A DNA stretch of 53,646 nucleotides from Myxococcales bacterium (GTDB taxonomy: Bacteria > Myxococcota_A > Polyangia > Palsa-1104): contig PNAM01000069.1 in the NCBI GenBank assembly GCA_003170275.1, positions 1-53,646 on the forward strand, in the 5' to 3' direction. Under the pieces are notes generated by a model. The model was not told where the DNA came from. It did not search any database and saw only the letters and a list, made by a program, of their open reading frames with translations. Of the stretch, positions 40,824 through 47,708 are shown piece by piece. The first letter of the stretch is position 1. Every line of letters begins with the position of its first letter. The translations under genes and the position numbers were made by a program.

Positions 40824-41177
40824 TCACGGAGCGGTCACGGCGCTGTCGGCTTCGAGGTACAGCGCCGCGTCGGAGAGCTCGGCCACGCCGTCGATCTGCC
40901 AGGAGCTGCCCGGGCAGCGCGCGGTAACAGTGGTGGTGGTCGCGCCGCCCGCACGCACGAGGTGCCGTCGTCGAGGAGCATCGCCCAGTGGAGCGTCAGC
41001 GGCGTCAACGCATGCAGCTCGAGCGCGTCCGGTTGCGAGGCGGCAGCGCGCTCGCCGGGACGTCGATGTCCGCGAGCGGGAATTCGAAGGTCTCGAGCCG
41101 GGGCCGCAGATCAAGGTCGGACCGGTCGAGAGGCCGCCGGTCGCGGTCATGGTCAGGCGGCTGGCGGGCGCAGTAGC
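40824..41177 (-). pseudogene. Frameshifted remnant of a protein-coding gene
   Basis: Protein-like sequence runs through all three frames in turn. Frame A from 41177 (LTMTATGGLSTGPT), frame B from about 41115 (LETFEFPLADIDVPASALP), frame C from about 41040 (DALELHALTPLTLHWAMLLDDG), then frame A again from about 40955 (ATTTTVTARCPGSSWQIDG) to the TGA at 40824. Each switch fits a one-base deletion. There is no 5' end: the FHA gene stops at 41204. This is the only stretch over 300 bp without an intact gene in the window (40793-41203). It could be true decay or local sequencing indels. Confidence 0.5.
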
Positions 41178-41203
41178 TTACAGGATTCAGTTGATGCAGA
41201 GCG

Positions 41204-42304
41204 TTAGACGCCGAGGAGCTTGGCCAGCGCGCGCAGGTTGGAACGCGCGCCTTCGAGCTGTTCGGCGGCGGATTTCAAAGCATCTTGAACTACTTGGGCT
41301 GATTCTTCCGGTTCCTTCAGCAGCACGGCCTCGCCCGAGGCCGCGCGCAGGCTGCCGCGCAGCTCCGCGAGCGCGTCGGACAGCAAGATCACCGTGTCGG
41401 CGGCGGCTGGGTCCAGGCCTCCCGGTCCGCTCCCGCCACCCCCCGCTTTGAGGCGGCGCAGCTCCTCGCCGGCCTGCTTGAGATCGCGCTTCAGGCGATC
41501 TTTTTCCGGATCGGGCGACGCGGTCGAAGCGCCCGCCAGGCGCCGTTCGAGCTCCGAGATCACGATCTGCAGCTGATCGCGCTCGGTCTCCGCGGCGAGG
41601 CGCGCCTGGCGTTCCCCTTCGTCGCGGGTCTCTTCGGTCACGCCGGCCTTGGCGCGTTTCAGATCGGCGGTGAGCTGCTCGATCTTGCGCTTGAGCGGCG
41701 CGCTGTCCTTGGCCGCGGCTTCCAGCTCGGCCGAGCGCGCCTCGGCAGTCTTGACCCGCTCGGCCGCCGCCACGATCGCCTCTTCGGCGCGGGTGCGGCG
41801 CTGCTTTTCGCGGTCGAGCTCGAGCAACAGCTGGCTGCTCTGGTTCTGCCCGGTGGTCGCGTTGGCGGCCGCGCTGCGTGCAATCGACGACGGGGACACC
41901 GTCGCCATGGATTCGGCGGAAGGCGGCGGCAGCGAGCCTCCCAGGATCGGCGTGCCGGCCATCGGCGTGGCCGCAGTCGGCGCGGGGTTCATTCGTGGCG
42001 AGGTGTCCGGCATGAGGCGCAGCACCAGGCTGCCGCAAGTGACGGTGTCGCCGGGGCGAATGGGAGCGCGCTGGACCTTCTCGTTGCCGACATAGACGCC
42101 GTTCGAGCTGCCCAGATCTTCGATGACGTAGTTGCCGTCCCAGACGATGCGCGCGTGACGGCGCGAGACCATCGCGTCCTGGGTCTGGATGTGGCACTCG
42201 GTCGCACGGCCGATCAGGAGGGGCTCGGCCCCGAGGTTGATCACCTTATCGACCCCGTCGGAGTCGTGGTAGATGAGCTTCGGCAAGCGGCTAGAAGCTA
42301 ACAT
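41204..42304 (-). CDS. FHA-domain protein with long coiled coil
   Basis: 366 residues. The FHA domain fills residues 8-100 with the phosphothreonine-binding signature IGRATECHIQ, MVSRRHARIVW and EDLGSSNGVYVGN. A Pro/Ala/Thr linker follows, then residues 155-290 are Glu/Arg/Ala-rich coiled coil (LLLELDREKQRRTRAEE). It probably recognises phosphorylated threonine on a partner and self-associates. It is divergent from the mqnB-like gene with only 29 bp between start codons. Confidence 0.85.
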   Translation of the reverse strand: MLASSRLPKLIYHDSDGVDKVINLGAEPLLIGRATECHIQTQDAMVSRRHARIVWDGNYVIEDLGSSNGVYVGNEKVQRAPIRPGDTVTCGSLVLRLMPDTSPRMNPAPTAATPMAGTPILGGSLPPPSAESMATVSPSSIARSAAANATTGQNQSSQLLLELDREKQRRTRAEEAIVAAAERVKTAEARSAELEAAAKDSAPLKRKIEQLTADLKRAKAGVTEETRDEGERQARLAAETERDQLQIVISELERRLAGASTASPDPEKDRLKRDLKQAGEELRRLKAGGGGSGPGGLDPAAADTVILLSDALAELRGSLRAASGEAVLLKEPEESAQVVQDALKSAAEQLEGARSNLRALAKLLGV

Positions 42305-42333
42305 GTCAGGCCAGCCGCGTGCTAGGACGAGGC

Positions 42334-42921
42334 GTGACCACCCTCGTCGTCGCTGCGTATGCGCCCGAGCTAGCCGAGCTAGCCGAGCTAGATCGACTGC
42401 CGGCAGACGTGATCGCGCGCGCGGTGGGCATCGGGCTCATCGACGCTGCGGCGGGTACGGTTCGCGCGCTCGCCGAGCTTCGGCCGGCACGGGTGATCCT
42501 GGTGGGCACGGCGGGCGCGCTGCCGCAGACCGGCTACGCGATCGGCACGGTGTGCACGGTGGTGGTGTCGACGCTGGCGGTGCGGCCGTGCGAGTTCGTG
42601 CCCGAGCCGATGATCACGTTGGTGGAGAGCGATGGCGCGCTGGTCGCTCGCGGCCGGGCGCTCGGGCTGCCGACGGCGGACTGCGTGTCGGGCGTGGGGA
42701 TCACCAGGGACGAGGACGAGGCGCGGCGGCTGTTTGCCGGAGCGCACCTCGAGCACCTGGAGTGCTTCAGCGTGCTGCGGGTGTGCGCGCAGGCGGGCGT
42801 GCCGGCGGTCGCGCTGCTGGCGATCGCCAACCGCGTCGGGCCGAACGCGCACGCCGAATGGCGCGCCAATCGCGTGGCGGCCGAAGCGGCGGTACAGGCG
42901 GCGCTGTTGCGGCTACTTTGA
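42334..42921 (+). CDS. mqnB: Nucleosidase of the MTAN/PNP superfamily, probable futalosine hydrolase
   Basis: 195 residues from GTG 42334. The phosphorylase-fold landmarks are visible: GIGLIDAAAGT, ILVGTAGALP, HLECFSVLRV (the catalytic Glu region, usually MEG) and AIANRVGPNAHAEW, which resembles the ISNxVGxRD segment of MqnB. Futalosine hydrolase releases hypoxanthine from futalosine to give dehypoxanthine futalosine. Because mqnX, mqnC and mqnD lie next door and this step is otherwise missing, mqnB is the best call. MTA/SAH nucleosidase is the alternative. A 9-bp tandem repeat lies near its 5' end. Confidence 0.65.
   Translation: MTTLVVAAYAPELAELAELDRLPADVIARAVGIGLIDAAAGTVRALAELRPARVILVGTAGALPQTGYAIGTVCTVVVSTLAVRPCEFVPEPMITLVESDGALVARGRALGLPTADCVSGVGITRDEDEARRLFAGAHLEHLECFSVLRVCAQAGVPAVALLAIANRVGPNAHAEWRANRVAAEAAVQAALLRLL
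42367..42391 (+). repeat. 9-bp tandem repeat in the mqnB-like gene
   Basis: GAGCTAGCC is repeated 2.8 times and encodes AELAELAEL-type residues in the first helix. Confidence 0.7.
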
Positions 42922-43293
42922 CGACTTGTTGCGGAACGCGCCGGCGGCCAGCGCGACCGCGGCGCCGCCCAGCACCAGCCACATGCCCCAGCCGGTCGTG
43001 ATGAGGAAGCTCCACACGGTCTTGACCAGCACGTAGCCGAGCACGCCGCCACCGATGGTGAAGCCGAGCAGCGGAGCGCTGCGCGATCCGGTGAGTCCGG
43101 CGATCGCCAGGGCCACGCCGGCGAGCGGCAACAGCGCGAGGAGCGCGCGGGTGTAGAACGCGGCGCCGCCGTGCCAGACCACGTCGAAGCCCGACACGCG
43201 GAAGACGCCGCCAAAGTCGATCCAGGGCAGGAAGAACCCGACCGCCAACGCCAACCCCGCAAACACCAGTGCGGACTGCCCTTTTTTCTCCAC
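42913..43293 (-). CDS. Small multi-pass membrane protein
   Basis: 126 residues from GTG 43293, with an excellent GGGGGAGGAGG site. Four hydrophobic stretches predict an inner-membrane protein (LVFAGLALAVGFFLPWI; ALLALLPLAGVALAI; LLGFTIGGGVLGYVLV; LITTGWGMWLVLGGAAVAL). The 3' end overlaps the mqnB-like gene by 9 bp. It follows mqnD by 49 bp on the same strand, so it may be the last gene of the menaquinone operon. No family recognised. Confidence 0.7.
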   Translation of the reverse strand: MEKKGQSALVFAGLALAVGFFLPWIDFGGVFRVSGFDVVWHGGAAFYTRALLALLPLAGVALAIAGLTGSRSAPLLGFTIGGGVLGYVLVKTVWSFLITTGWGMWLVLGGAAVALAAGAFRNKSSK

Positions 43294-43342
43294 GCGTGGC
43301 CTCCTCCCCCTACATACGGAGAACCGGGCGCATTGTGTTACC

Positions 43343-44155
43343 TCAAGACCAGATTTTTTCGGCGGGCAGCTCGGGCAGGATCGCTTCGATGGCGCGACGG
43401 CCGTCTTCGCCGTAGTCGAGCGTGTCGGCGTTGGCGTAGAGCGACAGGTACTCGTCGGCGCGCGCGCGGCTGAGCTCGGGGCGCGCCGGGCACAGCGCGT
43501 CGAGCGCCTGGTCGCGGTGAGCGAGCGCGTAGGCGATCGAGTCGTGCAGCATGCGATCGGCGCGCGCGAGCGCATCGGCGCCGAGCGCGCGGCGGATCAC
43601 GTTGCCGCCGAGCGGCAGCGGCAGGTGATGGCGCTCGTCCCACCAGCGACCGAGGTCGAGCTGAAGGTGCAGGCCGCGCTCGGCGTAGGTGAGGCGGCCT
43701 TCGTGGATCAGCGCGCACGCGTCGACGGAGCCGTCGGCGATCGCCTGGAACGCACGCTCCATGGGCGACGACGGGACCAGCACCTGGACCGCGCCAGGTG
43801 CGGCGAGCGCGAGCAGCCGCGCGCAGGTGGTCCCCTGGCCGGGGACGCCGACGCGCCGGCCGGAGAGATCGGCAAGCGGCGTGGACGCGACCACCACCGG
43901 CCCGTAGCCGCGGCCCACCGAGCCGCCGTGCGGCAACAAGAGGTAGCGATCGATCAACGACGGCAGCGACGCGATGCTCACCGCGACCACGTCGTAGGTG
44001 CCCGCGCCGGCCCAGGCGTTGAGCGTGGCGGTGTCGGCGCGCGTGTGCGTCAGCGTGTCAAAGCCATAGTCGCGCGGGTCGAGGTGGCCTTCGGCGAGCG
44101 CCCAGAACATGAACGCGTCGTCGAGATCGGTGGAGTAGGCGAGCGACAGATCCAC
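43343..44155 (-). CDS. mqnD: 1,4-dihydroxy-6-naphthoate synthase
   Basis: 270 residues, GTG start 1 bp after the upstream stop. The opening LSLAYSTDLDDAFMFWALAEG corresponds to the MqnD motif (SPCPNDTF-type) and is followed by GRRVGVPGQGTT and the ACALIHEGRLTYAERGL block with its histidine. MqnD splits cyclic dehypoxanthine futalosine into 1,4-dihydroxy-6-naphthoate and a ribose derivative. The first motif is changed (STDLDDAF rather than SPCPNDTF), so this is a somewhat divergent member. It is the terminal pathway gene of the operon. Confidence 0.85.
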   Translation of the reverse strand: MDLSLAYSTDLDDAFMFWALAEGHLDPRDYGFDTLTHTRADTATLNAWAGAGTYDVVAVSIASLPSLIDRYLLLPHGGSVGRGYGPVVVASTPLADLSGRRVGVPGQGTTCARLLALAAPGAVQVLVPSSPMERAFQAIADGSVDACALIHEGRLTYAERGLHLQLDLGRWWDERHHLPLPLGGNVIRRALGADALARADRMLHDSIAYALAHRDQALDALCPARPELSRARADEYLSLYANADTLDYGEDGRRAIEAILPELPAEKIWS

Positions 44156-44156
44156 G

Positions 44157-44714
44157 TCAGTCTCCTTGTTCGAACAGACTCTTGAGGGGCTGCGGATCGA
44201 CCGCTTCGCCCGAGGCGAGCATCTTGAGGAGGCCCTCGCCGAGGCGCGAGAGCGTGAGCAGCGACGAGAGCCGGCCTTCGATGAACTTGAGGCGCTTCTT
44301 CTCGTCGGCGTTGGCGCGGGCGCGCGCGGCGTTGATCAGCTTGATGGCGGCGGAGAACGCTTCGATCGCCTCGTGCACCTTGGCCAGCTCGCGCTCGCGG
44401 AAAACGCGCGAGACCATCTTCCAGATGCTGGTCTCGGGCTCGTAGTAGTCGCGTCGCTCGCCGGGGCGCCAGGCTTTTTTCACCACGCCCCACTTCTGCA
44501 GATCGGAGAGCGCCATGGAGATCGCGCCGGTGGAGATCGCCAGGCGATCGCCGAGCTCGGCGGCGGAGAGCGGCTGCGGCGACAGGTACAAGATCGCCCA
44601 CAGGCGGCCCATCACCGCCTTGAAGCCCCAGAACTCCATCAGGCCGCCGATTACCTCGGCGACGCGGAGCTCTGCGGTGTCGATCGAGTTGTCTGGCGCC
44701 ATGAGGGCGAGCAT
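44157..44714 (-). CDS. GbsR/MarR-type winged-helix regulator inside the menaquinone operon
   Basis: 185 residues, start ATG 44714 (AAGGAGG 8 nt upstream); ATG 44702 is the alternative. The winged helix is LSAAELGDRLAISTGAISMALSDLQKWGVVKKAW with wing RPGERRDYYEPE, as in GbsR-type repressors. The C-terminal part is a long helical bundle. It overlaps the DAHP synthase gene by 64 nt and is followed 1 nt later by mqnD. Its position within the pathway suggests autoregulation of the operon, for example sensing an intermediate or redox state; that is inference. Confidence 0.8.
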   Translation of the reverse strand: MLALMAPDNSIDTAELRVAEVIGGLMEFWGFKAVMGRLWAILYLSPQPLSAAELGDRLAISTGAISMALSDLQKWGVVKKAWRPGERRDYYEPETSIWKMVSRVFRERELAKVHEAIEAFSAAIKLINAARARANADEKKRLKFIEGRLSSLLTLSRLGEGLLKMLASGEAVDPQPLKSLFEQGD

Positions 44715-45727
44715 ACCTCCAACCTCCTTCCGACGGCGTGCGCGACCTGCGCGACGGCGCGCGCGAGCGGCTCGAGCTCTTCCAGCGGGAGCGCTTGCGG
44801 GCCGTCCGAGCGCGCGCGGCCCGGATCGGGGTGGCACTCGACGATCAGCCCGTCGGCGCCGGCGGCGACCGCGGCGAGCGCCAGCGGCGCGACCAGCGCG
44901 CGGGTGCCGGCGGCGTGCGACGGGTCGGCCAGGATCGGCAAGCGCGTGCGCAGGCGGGCCAGGGCGAGCCCGCCGAGGTCGAGCGTGGCGCGCGTGCCCG
45001 GCTCGAAGGTGCGGATGCCGCGCTCGCACAAGATCACTCCGATCGCGCCGGCATCGAGCAGGTACTCGGCGGCGTGAAGCCACTCGTCGACGGTGGAGCC
45101 GAAGCCGCGCTTGAGCAGCACCGGACGGCCGGCACGCGCGCAGGCACGCAACAGCGGCGTCGAGTGCATGGAGCGCGCGCCGAGCTGGATCAGATCGGAG
45201 TGGGCGGCGACCAGCTCGACGTGGGCTTCGGACATGGCTTCGGTGACCACCGCGAGACCGTGGCGATCGGCGACCTTGCGCAACAGCGCGAGGCCAGGCT
45301 CGCCGAGGCCCTGGAAGCTGTAGGGCGACGAGCGCGGCTTGAACGCGCCGCCGCGCAGCAGCCGTGCGCCGGCCGCGGCGGCAGCGAGCGCTGTGCGCTC
45401 CAGATCGTCGGCGTCGTCGACCGAGCACGGGCCGAACGCGAGCACCAGCTCCTCACCGCCCACCACCACCGAGCCGACCTGCACCGGGCCCTTCGCAGCG
45501 ACCACCTTCGGCGTGGCCTCGGCGGGCTGCAGGACGGCCTCGACACCGTCGAGCGCGGCGAGCCGCGCGTGCACCGCGGCTGCGAGCGGCGCGTGCGGGC
45601 CGATCACCTCGACCGCCAGGCGATCTCCCGACGAGACGCGGCGCGTGGTGGCGCCGGCGCGGGTGAGCAGCGCTTCGACGGCGCGCGCAGTCGCAGGCGG
45701 AGCCTGGGGGGTGAGCAGGACGATCAT
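44651..45727 (-). CDS. aroF: 3-deoxy-7-phosphoheptulonate synthase (DAHP synthase, type I-beta)
   Basis: 358 residues. The N-terminal 80 residues form the ferredoxin-like regulatory domain seen in type I-beta enzymes. The catalytic barrel keeps FGPCSVDD, RGGAFKPRSSPYSFQGLG, GARSMHSTPLL, VLLKRGFG, LCERGIRTFEPGTRATLD, ADPSHAAGTR and VECHPDPGRARSDGPQAL. It condenses PEP with erythrose-4-phosphate, the first step to chorismate. Its C-terminal 20 residues are encoded in the 64-nt overlap with the regulator gene and lie beyond the normal family end. Placing it in the mqn operon ties chorismate supply to menaquinone demand. Confidence 0.9.
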   Translation of the reverse strand: MIVLLTPQAPPATARAVEALLTRAGATTRRVSSGDRLAVEVIGPHAPLAAAVHARLAALDGVEAVLQPAEATPKVVAAKGPVQVGSVVVGGEELVLAFGPCSVDDADDLERTALAAAAAGARLLRGGAFKPRSSPYSFQGLGEPGLALLRKVADRHGLAVVTEAMSEAHVELVAAHSDLIQLGARSMHSTPLLRACARAGRPVLLKRGFGSTVDEWLHAAEYLLDAGAIGVILCERGIRTFEPGTRATLDLGGLALARLRTRLPILADPSHAAGTRALVAPLALAAVAAGADGLIVECHPDPGRARSDGPQALPLEELEPLARAVAQVAHAVGRRLEVCSPSWRQTTRSTPQSSASPR

Positions 45728-46584
45728 CGGAGCGCCTCGAATGCGGCGCAGGCGCCGAACAGCAGGCTGACGTAGCCGTTGAGATCGAAGAACGCCTTGT
45801 CGACCCGCGAGAGATCCGACGGCGAGACCAGCCGGTGCTCCCAGATCAGGGTCAAGAGAATGGCAGCGGTGCCAACATAGTAGACCCAGCCGAGGTGCAG
45901 CAGCAGGCCGAAGGCGAGCAACCCCACGATGGTCAGCACGTGCAGCGCGCTCGAGAGCTTCAGCGCGGCGGCGATGCCGAAGCGGGCAGGCACCGAGCCG
46001 AGCGCGTGGGAGGCGTCGAACGCGCGATCCTGGCAGCTGTAGATCAGATCGAAGCCGGCGACCCAGGTGGCGACCGCGAGCGAGAGTGCGAGCGGCGCCC
46101 AGCCGAAGCGGCCGCTCACCGCGATCCAGGCGCCCGCAGGCGCGCCGCCGAGCGCGAGGCCGAGCCAGAAATGGGTGGCCCAGGTGAAGCGCTTGGCCAG
46201 CGAGTAGCCGAGGAGGATGATCAGCGCGAGCGGCGAGAGCGCCAGCGGCCACGGGCCGAGGCGCGCGGCGGCGAACACGAACAGCGCCGCGGCGCAGGCG
46301 GTGAGCGCCAGCGCGCCGGCCGGCGTGATCTCGCCGCGCGGCAGCTCGCGCGCCAGGGTGCGCGGGTTGGCAGCGTCGAAGCGGCGGTCCACCAGACGGT
46401 TGAAGGCCATCGCTGCGGTGCGCGCGGCGGCGACCGCGAGGAGGATGAAGCCGCACCGGGCCAGCGTGAGCTCGACGTGGGTCTGCCGGAAGGCCAGCGC
46501 CGCCGCGCCGAGCGCGAACGGCAGCGCGAACACCGTGTGCGGCAGCGCGACCAACCGCGTGTAGCGCCTGAGCGCTGCGATCAT
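45724..46584 (-). CDS. mqnP: UbiA-family prenyltransferase of the futalosine pathway
   Basis: 286 residues, eight to nine membrane helices. The two Asp-rich motifs are NRLVDRRFDAANPRT (NxxxDxxxD) and DLIYSCQDRAFDASHALGS, which bind the prenyl diphosphate through magnesium. In this operon it would attach a polyprenyl chain to 1,4-dihydroxy-6-naphthoate. UbiA-type 4-hydroxybenzoate prenyltransferase is the alternative; neighbours favour MqnP. Start overlaps mqnX by 4 nt. Confidence 0.85.
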   Translation of the reverse strand: MIAALRRYTRLVALPHTVFALPFALGAAALAFRQTHVELTLARCGFILLAVAAARTAAMAFNRLVDRRFDAANPRTLARELPRGEITPAGALALTACAAALFVFAAARLGPWPLALSPLALIILLGYSLAKRFTWATHFWLGLALGGAPAGAWIAVSGRFGWAPLALSLAVATWVAGFDLIYSCQDRAFDASHALGSVPARFGIAAALKLSSALHVLTIVGLLAFGLLLHLGWVYYVGTAAILLTLIWEHRLVSPSDLSRVDKAFFDLNGYVSLLFGACAAFEALR

Positions 46585-47708
46585 GCGAGTCTCCGCGCGG
46601 GTGCATCGGCGCCTTCGTGCGCGACCCAGGCCAGCGGATCGGAGAGACCGCGCGCGGCGTCGCCGAGCTCGATCAAGCGCGGGCGCAGGCCGGCGGCGAG
46701 CGCGCCCAGGTGCGGCAGCGCGAGCGCCCGGGCGCCGCCGTGGGTCGCCGCTTCGAGGAGCCAGGCCGGATCGGCGCCCGCGCGGGCCAGCTCGGCTACG
46801 TCGCCGAGCACGTCGAGCGTGGGGGACGAGGCGAGCGAGTCCGAGCCGAGCGCGACGCGCAGGCCGGCGGCGCGGATGCGATCCCAGGGCGGCAAGCGGC
46901 CGGTGATGTGGCGGTTCGAGCGCGGGCACAAGACCGCCGTCGCGCCACGCTGGGCGGCCAGCGCCAGCGAGGCGTTGTCGGCGACGGTGAGATGGACCAG
47001 CAAGCTGCCCGGGCCGAGCACGCCGAGCGCGTCGAGCCAGGCGATCGGTCGCAGGCCGGGCGGCGGCGCATCGGGGATCACGCCGCGTTCGGCGAACAGC
47101 TCGGCGAATGGGCCGCGGGCTTCGAGCAGCCAGGTCGCCTCGGCTGGATCTTCCTCGACGTGGATCGAGCGCACGCAGCCGCCCGAGCGCGCCGCGAGCG
47201 CACGCAACGTGGACGCACCGCAGGTATAGGTGGAATGCGGCACGGCGACCGCGCCGTCGCGGCTGGGCGCGAGCTCGCCGCGCACTGCTACGCGCTCGTC
47301 GAGGATCAGCACCTCGAGGCCGGCTTCGCGCAGCGCGCCGGCGACCAGCCCTGCGTTGGTGACGTCCGCGATGGCGACCGTGCCGCGCGAAGCCAGGTAG
47401 ATCGCGGCGCGCCGGGCGGCGGCGGGATCAGCGGCGGCGTCGCGCGTGGCGAGCAGCGTGCGGATCCAGGGAACCAGCCCGTCGCCGCCGGGAACGCGCT
47501 CGTTCAAGTGCGAGAGCTCGACGTGCGCGTGCGCGTTGACCAGGCCGGGGAGCAGCACGCCCGCGTGCTCGCGCACCGGGCCCAGCCGCGCCAGCGAGCG
47601 CAGCGGGCCCACCTCGACCACCACGCCGTGCTCGTCGAGCGCGACCGCTCCATCGCGCAACGGCGGCGCGAGAATCGGCAGCACCCACGGCGCGGCGTGG
47701 ACCTTCAT
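46581..47708 (-). CDS. mqnX: Aminodeoxyfutalosine/aminofutalosine deaminase-type amidohydrolase
   Basis: 375 residues. The metal-dependent amidohydrolase motifs are NAHAHVELSHL (HxH), SIHVEEDPAEA, HLTV and LGSDSLASSP. Family members such as SsnA/guanine deaminase share these, but position between mqnAC and mqnP fits MqnX, which deaminates aminofutalosine to futalosine and so implies a need for futalosine hydrolase (present nearby). Start and stop are both in 4-nt overlaps. Confidence 0.8.
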   Translation of the reverse strand: MKVHAAPWVLPILAPPLRDGAVALDEHGVVVEVGPLRSLARLGPVREHAGVLLPGLVNAHAHVELSHLNERVPGGDGLVPWIRTLLATRDAAADPAAARRAAIYLASRGTVAIADVTNAGLVAGALREAGLEVLILDERVAVRGELAPSRDGAVAVPHSTYTCGASTLRALAARSGGCVRSIHVEEDPAEATWLLEARGPFAELFAERGVIPDAPPPGLRPIAWLDALGVLGPGSLLVHLTVADNASLALAAQRGATAVLCPRSNRHITGRLPPWDRIRAAGLRVALGSDSLASSPTLDVLGDVAELARAGADPAWLLEAATHGGARALALPHLGALAAGLRPRLIELGDAARGLSDPLAWVAHEGADAPARRLA

